Assembly (NCBI GenBank): GCA_030272155.1
Contig: CP126192.1
Coordinates: 5,800,501 to 5,864,500, forward strand
Direction: 5' to 3'
Length of the DNA: 64,000 nucleotides
Origin: Tetradesmus obliquus
Lineage: Eukaryota > Chlorophyta > Chlorophyceae > Sphaeropleales > Scenedesmaceae
Numbering within the stretch: position 1 is the stretch's first letter; the number at the start of each line of letters is the position of its first letter. Position numbers and translations under genes: made by a program. Under the pieces are notes generated by a model. It was not told the DNA's origin. It did no database searches and was given only the letters and a program-made list of their open reading frames with translations. Shown one piece after another: positions 1-13,958 of this stretch.

Positions 1-625
1 GCGGGTGCCGCTACTGCAGCAAGGCTTGCCAGATGGGTGACTGGCGGCGTCACAGGCAGGCATGTCGCTGCATGGCTGCTGCAGGCATGACGTGCGGGTG
101 ACCCCAGCAGTCAGAGCTGCGTAATAAACTTGATGTTAGTAACATCACATGGTTGAGTTTTCAAGAAAGCGCAAGTTTTGTCGGTCCAAGCCTTTGTGAT
201 GTAGCGCAGGGGCCGCGCGGCAGCAGCCGTTGCCACTGTTGATCAGTTCAGTTCAAAGCTTAGGGCCCACCTTTGTGGTGGTGGAGAAACCCCAGCGTTC
301 ACCCAGCAGCAGGATAGGTTATCGTACATGGTGTTAGTGAGCGACAAGAGCGACTGACAGTCAGCAGGGTGTGTGGCCGGCTGGCAAAAATCCGCCCGCA
401 TGTAACCAACTTACGTTTGCTGCAAACCCAACAGGCAGCACTGCTCACTGAGCATGTTGTGCACAGCTGTGGCAATGCATCCTGATGTCACCCTCTAGCC
501 CGACATAACATTGGACATAACATTGGACGGTCAGTGCTCAAGTGTTACAAAAACTCACAAAATCACCGTCATCCATGCACATGGAAATCTATAATCACCC
601 GCCGCTGCATTGCAGCCAATATGCC

Positions 626-663
<38 letters not shown>

Positions 664-1009
664 CTTAGCGCCAGTGGCCGTCCCAATTTGGGATGCCTGT
701 CCCAAGCATCAACTGTTACTAACAGTTGGCTAGCAGCCAGGTTCAAATCACGCATTTAACCAAGTACATGCTTGCTGCAAACGATGTCAACAGCTAACAA
801 TGTTCCAGTCACATGCGTCAGACTCTGACTGAGTCAGCCGCCGTCACAGCGCAAAGCCTTCAATGCAGTGCATGCCAATGCACAAAGAAGTGGCCGTACT
901 GACTGAGCATTCACAACCATCTGCGTAGCCCAAACACACAGCTTCAGGGCACCACCAACCGTCTGCACAACCAGCAGCTGCATGGCTGTCACGGTCTGCA
1001 CAGCCAAGC
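1..1009. other. 3' flank of VIP1, no gene seen
   Basis: No open frame here resembles a known protein. The stretch holds a short CTG run near 630-660, which accounts for the Leu-rich or Ala-rich frames on both strands. On the minus strand a TGTAA, the poly(A) signal known from Chlamydomonas, occurs at 545-549, about 460 bases past the VIP1 stop, so part of this stretch may be VIP1 3' UTR. Confidence 0.4.
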
Positions 1010-4000
1010 CTAGTTCCACGCTGCTGCTGCTGCAGACGCTTTTGTCGCTGCCGCCACCACAGCAGCAGGCAGCGGCGCCGAGCTGGTGATGCCAGGCCCC
1101 ACTGCCACCAGCGCTGTCGCTGCTGCCGCCGCTGCTGCTGCCGGCTGCGGCATTGCGCCGCTGGCCTGCCTACTTGCGCCAGGGGTGGGTGGCTTGCTGG
1201 GTGCGTGGCTGTTGGTGCCACTCAGCGGTGCACGCAGCGCAACCTGCACAGCACAAGCAGGAGGATTGCAGGCATGTTTTGATGACGTCAGCAGATGGCA
1301 TCAACATACCAGCCGGGGGTGGGTGGCTTGCTGGGTGCGTGGCTGTTGGTGCCACTCAGCGGTGCACGCAGCGCCACCTGCACAGCACAAGCAGGAAGAG
1401 TGCAGGCATGTTTTGATGACGCCAGCAGATGGCATCAGCACACCAGCCGGGCGTGGGCGGCTTGCTGGGTACGTGGCTGTTGGTGCCACTCAGGGGTGCG
1501 CGCAGCGCCACCTGCAGCAGAAGCAGGGAGAATACAGGCATGCATTGACGACCTCAGCATACAAGCCAGCCCAAAGCACCACACAACAGGAACAGCATGC
1601 AGCACAACTGCCCGGGACCAGAAACAGCTGGCTACTCCCTCCATGCAAAGCACCTGTGTTGCTTGGACTGTTCTTGCCCCGACATACTTTTGCCCAAGCT
1701 CCTGGAAGCCATGCAGCGACACGCCAACCCTGAGGCTGCTGCTATATAGGTTACAAATCATATGAGCCATCTGCCATTACCTGCAGTTGGTAGTTGCTGG
1801 GCGTGTTCTTGCCCCGCGCATACTTCCTAACCAGCTCCTGGAAGCCATGCAGCGACACGCCAGCCCTGAGACCTTAGCTACTAGAGTATAGTAGTCATAC
1901 AAACCATCTTAGCCTCACCTGCAGCTGGTAGTTGCTGGGCGTGTTCTTGCCCCGCGCATACTTGCGCACCAGCTCCTGGAAGCCGTGCAGCGACACGCCA
2001 GGCACGGGCGTCAGCAGCCGCCGCGGCTGCGTGGGCAGCGTGTGTGGCGCGGACTGCAGCATGGAGGGCTCGTGCGTGGGGTCGTAGTTGGCTCCGTTGC
2101 TGAACTGGATCTCGACCAGGAAGCGGTCCGGGGAGTCCACAGGGACCTGAAGGGGGGATAAAAGACAGAGGTATGCAGTGCAGGCAGCAGGTTTTAGCAT
2201 GGTTTGTGATGAACTGGATCTTGACTAGAAAGTGGTCCGGAGAGTCCACAGGGACCTGGACAGAACAAAAAGAAGCAAAGCCGGCGACATCAGATGCAAT
2301 GGGCAGCAGAGATAGCAGCAGGAGTCAGCAGACAACAGGAAATCAGTAGTGGTTGGTGTCAGCTAGCCCTGCCTGAGATACTGCTTGGATAGGGTTTCTG
2401 GTGCAGCCCAAGTATGTTGAGCAGTGCTTACGAACACCCCGCACACCGCTGCAAGGTACAAGGTTGGCTATCCGCACACTACCAGCCGTGCTCTGCGAGC
2501 ACCACAACACTGCCTGGCCAGCTAGCTTCAAATTCACCCACTTTCTACAAAAGCACCCACCTGCTTGTTCTCATACATCCTGAACACAATGTGTGTCAAG
2601 TAGTCGAACTCAGAGGTGTCAGCCAGCAGGCCCTCAGCCTCAGGGGTGATCAGCTGCTGCTGCTGCTGCTGCTGCCCACTAGGTCCATCGCCTGCCACGC
2701 CAGCTGCAGCAGCTGCAGCAGCCGACGCGAACACACTACCACCACCGCTCCCAACAGTAGCTACTGACGCAACAGCAGCAGCAGCTGCCGCTGCACAGCC
2801 GTCTGCTGCTACAGTGCGGCCAGCAGCAGCCGTAGGGCTTGCTACGCTGCTGCACCCTGGGTTATACGAGGGACACGGGCTGATGCTGCTTGTCGGCGTG
2901 CTGAGGCCCCTGCTGGTCGCAGACGCTGCTGCTGCTGCTCCAGTGCTACCAGGAGGCGGCGGCAGGTGGCAGTAGCGCAGCACATTCACCAGCGAATGGA
3001 TGTGGCTCTCGCTGGTGAAGTAGATGCGCGTGCGCACATGCCGCAGAGGGCTGTTCACATCGCTGGCATATGTTGGACACAGCCGATGCAGCGTCTCTTT
3101 CTCTTCCTCCTCCTCCTGATCATCCTGCTGCTGCTCACCACCGCCTGCGTCCCCACCCTGCTGCCGCTGCTGCTGCGTCGCCTCACTACTGCAGCTGCTG
3201 CCGCCGCCCATGCGCTTGCCTAACAATGCTACCGCCGCCGCGCCCGCTGTATCGTCTGGCGCGCCTGCAGCCGCATTCTCGCGCTCCCGATCGGCTGCTG
3301 CTGCTGCGGCTCTGCTGCTGGCAGCTGAGAAGCTCGATGACCTGGCAGCAGAGCCCGGCCTGACTGGCCGCATCCGCTCATCTTCCAAACTCATCTGCCC
3401 AAACTCTGCATCGAATGCATCGTATCGACCATCCAAGAAGTTGGCGTGTGAGGTGGCGCGCGTGCGCGCACTGCGGCTGAGGTTGCCGGTGGCTGCGCGC
3501 TCCGCTGCTGCTGCTGCGCGCGCTGCTGCTGTGTCTGCCTCAATAGCTGCTGTGACGATGGACTCCTCCTGCACGCCGCGCAGAACAGACATGTGATTTT
3601 ATACCTTGTTACATATCAGTCATCGTTCAGTCATAAGGCAGCAGCAAAGCATGCAGATGGCGACACACAAGCCGTGTTGCAGCAAACGACACGCTGTGCT
3701 TGCATGAGGAGTGCTCACAGCATCACAACCAGCAGCCTTTCTGCTGTCCAAATGCATAGCAGCAGCACAGCAGCAGCTGTCCGTTCACTGTTTTACCCAT
3801 GAACTCCAAAAACAAACGCAACAACGACATACAACCCACCTTCATTGAGTCCAGGTCGCACAGCAGCTTGCCCAGCAGCAGTGTCCGCCGCCCCCAGACA
3901 AAGCAACAGCTGCCGCATGTAAGAGCTTCAGCAGGCAAGAGCAGTACAATCTCTGCCCAAACCGCACCTTCATGGAGTCCAGGTCGCACAGCAGCTCGCC

Positions 4001-6506
4001 TAGCAGCAGCACCCAGCTCAAACCCTACCGGCCACCTCAGAAACATCAAAGTACTCCACAGTGACACGAGCGCTCACCTTCATGGAGTCCAGGTCGCACA
4101 GCAGCTTGCCCAGCAGCCGCGATCTCAGCTCAAATGCTACAGGGAAAATTCAAGAAACGTCAAGTAACAGGAGCACCCACCTTCATGGAGTCCAGGTTGC
4201 ACAACAGCTCGCTCAGTAGCAGCACCCAGCTCAAACCCCACAGGCCGAACCCCAGAAACATCAGAGTACTCCACAATAACATGGGCGCTCACCTTCATTG
4301 AGTCCAGGTCGCACAGCAGCTTGCCCAGCAGCTCTGCGCAGATCTTGGAGCCAATCAGCAGCTTGCCGGGCCCGTCCAGGCCGTACTCGTGCGGCACCAC
4401 CACACTGGCAAGCGTGCGCGCCACGCCGTACAGCTCCTGCAGGGTGCAGCAACAGCAACAGAGGTGAATAAAAGGCATTGCGAAGCAACAACACTACCAC
4501 GCTGGCCAGGCTGCATGTCACGTCATGCAACTCCTGTGAGTTGGGCAGCAAAAACAATATATGTGAGGTGATCAACAGGCGGTATGAAGCAACAGCACGA
4601 CCACGCTGGCAAGTGTGCGCGCCACGCCGTATAGCTCTTGCAGGGCAGGCGGGACAGCAAGAACATTGGTTGGGCGTGGCGACAAGCCTTGGCAACCGTT
4701 GAACAGCTGAAGCTGCACAATGCACAGGCTGGGCAGCTAACCAGCAGCCCCCGCCCCCACCCCACCAGGCATGGCTGTAGCTTCGAGTCACATCCAGCAG
4801 AGCATAACAAGGTAACTGCGTACGCATGCCTCAAGTTCAACACATTGCTTACTGCTGAAAACTGTAAGCTTGATCCATTTGCTTTGCATGCTTAAAAACT
4901 CTGCAAACTCCATGTTTTTTTTACAGGTGTTGCTGTGGCTCTGCAGCGGACCCAGTGGACCCCAGCCATCGCATTGCTAGAGTATGACAGATGAGAGTAG
5001 CCGCACCTTGAGGCATGTGCGCTGCAGGTGGGAGTTGTGTATGGCGTCGTACTTGGCGGAGTCGTATATGTCACTTACCATACAACAACATCCAGCAAAC
5101 TCACAAAGCCTCAGCATACCATGCCAAGGTCAAGAACACACAGCACTGCGGCCAACCACTATCTGCAATGCAGCATAACTCATACACCCACCTTGAGGCA
5201 TGTGAGCTGCAGGTGGCTGTTGTGTATGGCGTCGTACTTGGCGGAATCATAGATGTCTGGCACCTTGCTGATGTCAAACTGCTGCTTCTTCTCACTGAAG
5301 AAGGATTTGAGCAGCTTGCGCCAGCTGCGGCCAGCAGCATGGCAGATGTATGACAGTATGGCGCATTCGTGAGCATCGACGTCACACCAAAAGACACGGT
5401 TGGCGTGCCGGTGTCTATTGATGAGCCACAGCAACAAAAATGCGGCTGCAGGCTGCAGGCCACGCAAGCTGTCACATATATGCGCTGTATGGCGAAAGGG
5501 CGCACCTGATTGGACCACAATACACTTCTCAAGGACAGTAGGAAGCCATGCCACTGGCAAACACGCAAGCGCTGCTCACCGGTCAAACATGAGCAGCAGG
5601 CGCTCCCCGCTGCACGGCTTGTGCTCATCCAGCCGCCAATCATCGGGCGAGGTGGTCAGGCTGCTGTACGCGCTGCTGCTGCTGCCGCCACCGCCCGCTG
5701 CCGCCGCTGCTGCTGCCGCTGCAGGCCCTGCCAGGTCCAGCCGCTCCTCCAGGCACTTCTCACGCAGCTGGTCAACCAGCACCTGAAGCACAGTCCACCA
5801 TCACGCCCAAGGGCACTGATTAAGTCACAAAGAAGTTGAAGTGCATGGAGAGGCCTGATGATTGTCGCTGAGAAAGTGCTAGGGCCAGCATAGCACCGGA
5901 AGCCACACCAAGAGCGCAGCTCAACGGCATTCAGATAGTTATGCCAGCTTGTAAATTGAGTGAAGTGAAAGCATGTCCACAGGGCAGAGTTCAGTCCCTC
6001 CTCCAGGCACTTCTCACCCAGCTGCTTGACCAGCACCTGCATTGAAGCAGATGTGCGCGGTAGTGGCAAAGCACGCTAGGGTAGGAGAGTACTAGGTGCA
6101 TTATGTTGCAGGCCAAGTGCAGGCCAGGTGCAAGACATGACAGCGCCAGACAGCATGTCAGCAGCATCTGCAGCGCAATGCGCACTGCTGACATTGCAAG
6201 ACACGTATCCCAGTCGGATGTCCTTAACACAGTGTATGCAGTGCACAGCAGCAGCGGCAGCAGCAGCGCACCTTCATGAGCTCCACCAGCTGATACAGCA
6301 GCGCCAGCGGCCGCTCCGGCATGGCCCGGATGCCCAATAGCGCAGCAGCGCGCGCCTCCGCCTGCCGCACATTCCAAGCCACGCTACCACTGGCATTCAT
6401 GCTGCCAAGCTTTGATAAGCTGCGGCTGCTGTCCTGCTGCTGGCTGCTGCTGCTCATGCTGGCAATGCTGCTCAGCACGGCCGGCGCGATGCCATCTGAT
6501 GAGGAC

Positions 6507-6542
<36 letters not shown>

Positions 6543-8321
6543 GGTGCAGGGCTACTGCTGCCGCTGCTGTCAGCTGCTGCTGCTGGCTGTAGCTTGCTGG
6601 GCCTGTTGGGGGCTGAGGCAATCCTGCCAGCTGTCAGCAGGTCTAAGCAGCTGCTGGTGGTGGGCAGGCCGGCAGCAGCAGCAGTGAGGCCTGCTGACGG
6701 CTGCTGCTGGTCCAGGGTCCCTAAGGAGCGGTGTCTTGGTGGTAGGGATTGCGCACCTGCAGTTATGTTGAGACAGAGCGGGACAATGCAGTGCGTTCAC
6801 AGGTGCTTGGCAAGCACACTCAGGCCGGCACTCAGCACCACAACCAGCCCTACACCTGAATGTGATGATCACAACAACCGGCTGTCAGCCACATGGCACG
6901 TGAAAGCAGGCTTTGCACACATCTAAAACAGCGTCACAGGTTTCTAAGGACGTTGCAAGCCGTTATTGCAAAACGCACGGATGTTAGCACCAATGTACAC
7001 AGGAACCATGTGCGAGCAGGCAGCGCGCCTCAGCTTAGCATGACCAGTTGTTTCATCCGGCTGAAGGCACAAGGCCCTCATCAGCTGCAGTGATGAGAAG
7101 GTATTGGTATGTCTTCATCGGCCGCGCCACCCACCACCCACACAGAGGCACAGAAAAGAACACCCGCACTCTCGACACAATGCCAAAGCAACACGCAGCA
7201 CACCGAACTGCTTACACTGTACCTACAAGTGCATCCCTCATCTTTGTAACAGCCCCGCCACGCAGCCAACAACAAGCAGCACACAACATGCAAGCTGCAA
7301 GCCTCGGCCACCCACCCTCAGACGCAAAGGGACCCTCGCCAGCCGCTGCTACTGTGACCAGCGTGCGCTTGGGAGAGGGTGGCGGCGAGGTGCTTGCAGG
7401 CGTGGCCAGCGGCAGCGCCAGCTTGCTGCACATGCTGGACGCTTTCTCAGGGTCCCATGTGAAGTGCTTGACGCGAATATCAACAATATGTGCTGATACC
7501 TCTCAAGACGCACAAAGCAGCACCAACACGCAGGCAGCCAACACACAAAACATAAGTCTGCAAGTCCAAGCGCTCACCCTCAGACGCAAAGGGGCCCTCG
7601 CCAGCCGCTGCTACTGCGGCCGGCGTGCGCTTGGGCGAGAGCGGCGGCGAGGTGCTTGCAGGTGTGGCCAGCGGCAGCGCCAGCTTGCTGCACATGCTGG
7701 ACGCTTTTTCAGGGTCCCATGTGAGGTGCTGGTACAGCGTGTTCTTGGTGGCCAGGATGTCGTCAGACGCACCCTGCGGGAATGGGTGGCAGCAGCAGTG
7801 GCAGCAGCAGCAGCAGTGGCAGAGGCGGTGAGGTGCTGGTACAGCGTGTTCTTGGTGGCAAGAATGTCGTCAGACGCGCCCTGAGGTGAGGGGTGGCAGC
7901 AGCAGCAGCAGCAGCAGCAGTGGCAGCAGTGGCGGAGGCAGTGAGGTGCTGGAACAGCGTGTCCTTGGTGGCCAGGATGTCGTCAGATGCACCCTGCGGC
8001 AGCCGCAGCAGCACAAGAACACATTCAGGAGAGATTGAGAGGCGCCTGTAGGTCACTCATCACCTGGAGAGAGTTCGTACAGAGCAACCAAAGCGAGCGC
8101 GGGCACTGACACTCACATGAAGCATGCTCGGCGCAGTAACAGATGCGCATATGTGTGATGCCACACAGGTGCAGCATGTCATGCAGAATCTAACTGTTGC
8201 CGCACCTTGCCGAATGCGTCCAGCATGCTGGCGTTCTTGGTGACCAGGCTGACCAGGATGGGCGTGAGGCTGCTGCCCTCAAGGTCAAGCAGGCCCTGGA
8301 TGAAGGCCGCAGCAGACATCT

Positions 8322-8366
<45 letters not shown>

Positions 8367-11300
8367 GCAGCAGCAGCAGCAAGATGTGGTTGTGGGCAAC
8401 GGCCTCAGGTGCCAGCAGGCCCTGGATGAACGCGGCGGCTAACATCTGTTGGGCATGCACGGACACACAATGGTCAGCAACTTCTATTCCGTATTCTGTT
8501 GTTCGGCATGAACACGCAGCAGCTGCCTGACATGCTCAACATACGCCTGACAACCCTAACAATGCTGCCTGGAGCCCTTGACGACTCATCACACCTGCAC
8601 ACGGCCCTCGTCGCTGCTGTAGATCTTCATGTCATGCCTGTAGGTTGAGTGCAGCCGCAGCAGGCCACCGCCAGCAGGGCCGTACCTGTGGAAGAGAAGC
8701 AAGCGGCAGCAGCTGTTACGCAGCCAGAGAGCGGGTTGCAGATGGGCTGCACCTCATGCACGTGCACACAGCATGCTTGCTTGCGCACGCACGCCTGGCG
8801 AGCCGCTTGGCCGACTGCCGTACCACATTAAGCATGCATGCCCAAAGAAGCAATTTTCTTGAAACCAGTCCCTCCTCCCACCTGGGGTACATGACCATGC
8901 GGAACATCTTGCCCAGGTCCTCAGCCTGGGAGCGCCCAGCATGCGTCAGCACGCCGCCGTACTTCAGAATCAGCAGCAGCTCGCTCACAACAGGCTCGTC
9001 ACCGCCCTTCTCCTTCTCCCCTTTCTCCTTACTGCCCGATGATGCCTTCTCGCCTGCGCCGCCGCTGCTGCCGCCACCCCCGCCGGTGCTACTGCTGCGG
9101 CCGCGGACCTCTCCGCCGTTAGCAGCAGCAAGAACCGGCTGGCCGGGTGACTCTGCGTAAGCTGCTGCTGCTGCTGCTGCTGCTGCGTCGTCCTTGCTGC
9201 TGCTGCTCGGGCGGGACCACTTTGTGGGCTTGAGCTGCACCTTGCGGTTGATGCCGCTGAAGGTGCCTCCCTGCTCCAGCACGGTGCGCACAATGCGCAG
9301 CTTCTCGCGCTGCTCCTCGTGCTGCAGCAGCAGACGCGACAGCAGCAACAGCATCAGCATCAGCAGCACAAGCAGTGATGACATGCAACAGCTCAAGTGA
9401 AGGCTGTGAATGGGGTTTGCCTGCTTAGGCGACAGCAACCAGGATGAGCCCATCATGTTCAATGCAACACCCCTCTTCAGGGATCCCTGACTGTCCGGAC
9501 AGTCAACCATCAACACCGAGTTAGGCACGCTAAAGTCCTGTTCCTTATAGTTATCAATCACACCAGCCACCTCACAGCCTTACCAGCTCCTGCTCGCGCT
9601 GCTCCTCCTCACTGATCACCACGCCTGCTTTTGCGGCAGCAGCAGCAGCCGCGCTGCGCGCCTCCATGTCTGCCAGCAGCTGCCGCACGATGTCCAGCAG
9701 CTCCTGCAGCTGCCCGGGGCTCTTCAGCTTGGCCTGCTTGCCCTTGCTGTCCTTGTGCTTGGCAAACAGCGCCAGCAGCGGCGCCTGGCAGGCAGCGCAG
9801 GTTGCGGTTCAACAAAGCAGCACACACTTCAGAGCTCTGATGTGTTGTGAGAAGAGCACAGGGTTTCCTTGCTGTCGTTGTGCTTGGCAAACAGCGCCCG
9901 CAGCGGCGCCTGGAAGGCAGCGCAGGTTGCAGTTGAACAAATACACACACCTATCAGACCCCCGTTTTCAGGGAGGAATGAGGGCCCTCGTGCTGTCCTT
10001 GTGCTTGGCAAACAGCGCCAGCAGCGGCGCCTGGCAGGCAGCGCAGGTCGCAGTCGGACAACATACACACAGCTATCAGAGCACCGTTTTCAGGGGAAAA
10101 TGAGGGCCCTCGTGCTGTCCTTGTGCTTGGCAAACAGCGCCAGCAGCGGCGCCTGACAGGCTGGGTTGCAGTACGACACATGCAGTCCAGCGACACACGA
10201 GGGTAACACACCTAAGGGAGCTCTGCAGCCGGATGCGCACTGGTTCATTTGGGGTGGTGCTACGCCAGCAGTGCCGTTCGTGGCGGCAGGCAAACCACTA
10301 ACCCTTGATAGATACGGCCGCTGCCAACTCCTGAATGCAAAACCCCAGTTCGGGGGAGCAGCATTGGTCGTTCACCAACCTCGTACCCACCTGCGTCACA
10401 GTGACCTTCATCTTCTGCTTGGGTGTCCTGTCGCCGTGCCGGATCACAGCCAGCACGCAGCGCAACTCCAGCCAGGGCTTGCCGTCTGCAGCGCCTGAAG
10501 TGCTGCTGCTGTCATCTGTGCCACCTCCTTCCTCATCATACCCTGCATCCAGGCTGCTCAGGTCCTGCAAGAAGGGGAGTTGGCGGGGGTGTATGCAGGA
10601 GCCCGCATGCCCGGCTGCGTTTCAGGGTGTAGGGTATGGGTGTTCAAGTGAGGAAGGAGGTCGGGGTGCGGAGCACTGGCGGCCGCAGCAGGGGACGTGA
10701 GGTGCCCATTTGACGGAGCAGCTCACATGCCCTGCTACCGCTGCCAGTGCTGCCAGAGCTACACTGGCGCCTACTCTATGCAGGAGAGATGATAAACAAG
10801 TGTGCGAGCAAGGGTATGCATTACAGTACGCATCGTTCTCCTGTCCACTGCCTGATCTCAGACCAAGTCTTGTCTTGATGCCACGTCAAGTCATCGCTGC
10901 ATGGTGGCCAGACCCACATGCAACCACCTTGCTGCCTCGCTCATTCTCTCTTGCTCTCTTCTACTCTGAATTTGCCTGCGTAGCAGGATCTGAGATGAGC
11001 CACAGCACAAGCTATGTAAGAACAACACATTTCCACACATAGACACACTGCCACCTACCTGCAGCGAGGACACCTCCCGCATGACCGCTGCATCCATCTC
11101 TGCATCAGCGCCGCTGAAAGTGCCCCTGCCAGCCGGCGGGCTGCCCACATCATCATCAAAGGAGCCGGTGCTGCCGTGCTGAGGGCTAGGCATGCCTGGC
11201 GTGTTGCCTGCTGCCACCACTTCTTCAAGCACAACACCTCAAACACAATCCTGTAATGATACCAGTCATGGATGCAACAGACAACACACACACTGCCACC

Positions 11301-13917
11301 TACCTGCAGCGACGACACCTCCCGCATGACCGCTGCATCCATCTCTGCATCAGCGCCGCTGAAAGCCCCCCTGCCAGCCGGCGGGCTGCCCACATCATAA
11401 CAAAAGAGCCGGTGCTGCCATGCTGAGGGCTAGGCATGCCTGGCGTGCTGCCTGCTGCCACCACTTCTTCAAGCACAACACCTCAAACACAATCCTGTAA
11501 TGATACCAGTCATGGATGCAACAGACAACACACACACTGCCACCTACCTGCAGCGACGACACCTCCCGCATGACCGCTGCATCCATCTCTGCATCAGCGC
11601 CGCTGAAAGCCCCCCTGCCAGCCGGCGGGCTGCCCACATCATCATCAAAAGAGCCGGTGCTGCCATGCTGAGGGCTAGGCATGCCAGGTGTGCTGCCGGC
11701 TGCCACCACCTCCTCTAGCAGGCCTGCCAGGGGTACTGGCGCCGCAGGCGCAATGGCCAGCCGGTGCGGCGCAAGCTGACTCAGCACAATGCTGCGCAGG
11801 ATGCCTGCAGCAACGTGAAGACAGGACAGCGCATGGGACAGGTGGTTTGAGGACATGGTTGCTGACAGACACGCCCTTGTATGATTGATAAGGTTGAAAG
11901 GCTTTGGTGGGCGTTCGAAGCCCTGCGAGGGGGCACTGGCACCTCGGGTGCGATGGCCAGCCTGTGCCGCGCAAGTTGACCAGCAGGAAGCTGCGCAAGA
12001 TGCTTGCAGGAAGGCGCATAGTGCAGCTCAGGATATATGACTGTTTGCTACAGCGCTGCAGGAACACCAACGTTACACCACGCTCACTGCTAGAGCAGCA
12101 GGACAAGGTAATGTTGGTGCGTGCCACCTGACATCTCAGCAAGCTGCAGCGTTCTAAGAACCTGTCCTGCAAGCAATCCACTTCAGCCCACCCGCCGCGA
12201 CATTGAAGTACTTCTTGCTGTTCTTCAACTTCGCTTCAGCCGTACTCGTTGAAAGCAAACAACCATCACTCATCACAACTATCACTCCTCACCTGCCGCG
12301 TCGTCGTAGTACTTCTTGCTGTTCTTGACGAAGCTCCAGCCGTTGACGTCGCACACGTAGCTGCGCCCCGTCTCGCTGCGCAGCAGGTCAAAGCCGCACA
12401 CGCGCTGCCCAAAGGCCAGGCACACCATGCGCGCGATCTCTTTTTCTTGGGGGCTCAGCAGCACGGGGAAGCGCACTTCTTTGCCATCTGGGGTGCGGTT
12501 GACCTTGCCGTCTACCACTGGGGACTTGCGCGCCTCCGCGTGCGCGTACCTGCGGCAGCGTGTTGGTGTAGTTATTCTGGTCACATTGGCGCATGGGTTT
12601 GCTTGAGCTATGGCTGAGTGATGAGAACACGGAGTTGCTGTACGTGTGTCCAGGTCCTTGACCAGCATGATTAAGCTGTACATGCAGGAAATGTCGATAC
12701 ATACTAAGCTCACACCGGACGGCTGCATGCGCTTCTATGAATGTCATGAAGCTTCACAACAACAGAAGTACAAATCCTGTCTGCAAACGCCTGCTGCATC
12801 AGAGCAGCCTGCAAGGCTCATGAAGGTGCTGCAGCATGCATGCCGCACCTTGGGCCCACAGTGTAGACCTTGACGTCTGTGCCCCCTGTGGTGAGGAACT
12901 CCTCATAGATGTAGCTGCCATCCCTGCGGCAGCAAGGGACCAGCAAAATAGCTGACAACGCCATTTGCACTTATGCTATATTGTCGAGTCACTGTGATGC
13001 GCTACGGCAGGGTTCTGCGGGTGGTGATCCGCCATGAATTAGCAGGGAACCCTGTGCTGGCATAGGTTTGCAACGTAACTATGTAAGCAGCATGTGTTAC
13101 CTGCGCACAGTGCCTGGGTGGTGCGGGTCGTAGTCTGCCGACTTGTTGTCCACCTTGCGGAACAGACGTTTCACGCCACCACCCTGCGCAGCGATGCAGA
13201 GCAACATTTAAACACCCGTTGCTAAATGATTTGACAAAGATAACTGACCCAGCATGCCATATTTGTGCTAGGCTATTTGCGGAACAGCCGCTTCACGCCA
13301 CCACCCTGCAGCACCGCCACAGCGGCAGTCAGCAAGCGCCCAGCACATGCTACGGTGGAACAGCGGCTTACACCGCATAGCGGCATAGGGCACACCGTTC
13401 GTATGTTTGGTTTCTTCTCTTCATGATCAGGTGACCAAACGAGCCGATACATCACACAGCAGTACAGGCGCACCTGCATGGCTCTGACTAGCACCAGCAG
13501 CTGCTGCCTCGAGCCTTTTCAAGCAGAACTGCAACAGCATGCGACCGCACCCACACACTCGCACACAGCTCACCATGCTGTGCGGGTAGTAAATGTAGAT
13601 GTTGTGGTCCTCTCCGCTGACTGGCTTCTCCACAAACGGCTTGTCAATCCGCACACCATTCAGCTCCACACAATCCTCCCCTTCAATGAAGCCAGACGGG
13701 TCAGGCAGCGCAACACCAGGAGTGCTGCCGCGCATGCTGCTGCGCGCACTGCTGCTGGCAGCAGTCATCGTGCCACTCGCTCCACCTTGCAGCTGCTGCT
13801 GCTGCTGCTGCCCGCCTGCTTGCGAGGAGCAGTAAGAGGATTGCTGGCTCAGCGCCTGGCCGCTTGCAGAGGCCTGCTGCTGCAGCGGGCCGCTGCTGCT
13901 GTGTGAGATCCGTGACA

Positions 13918-13958
<41 letters not shown>

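Noticed and set aside
7048..7884. 278-codon plus-strand frame
   Set aside because: It is the antisense shadow of VIP1 exon 15 and its duplicated edges.
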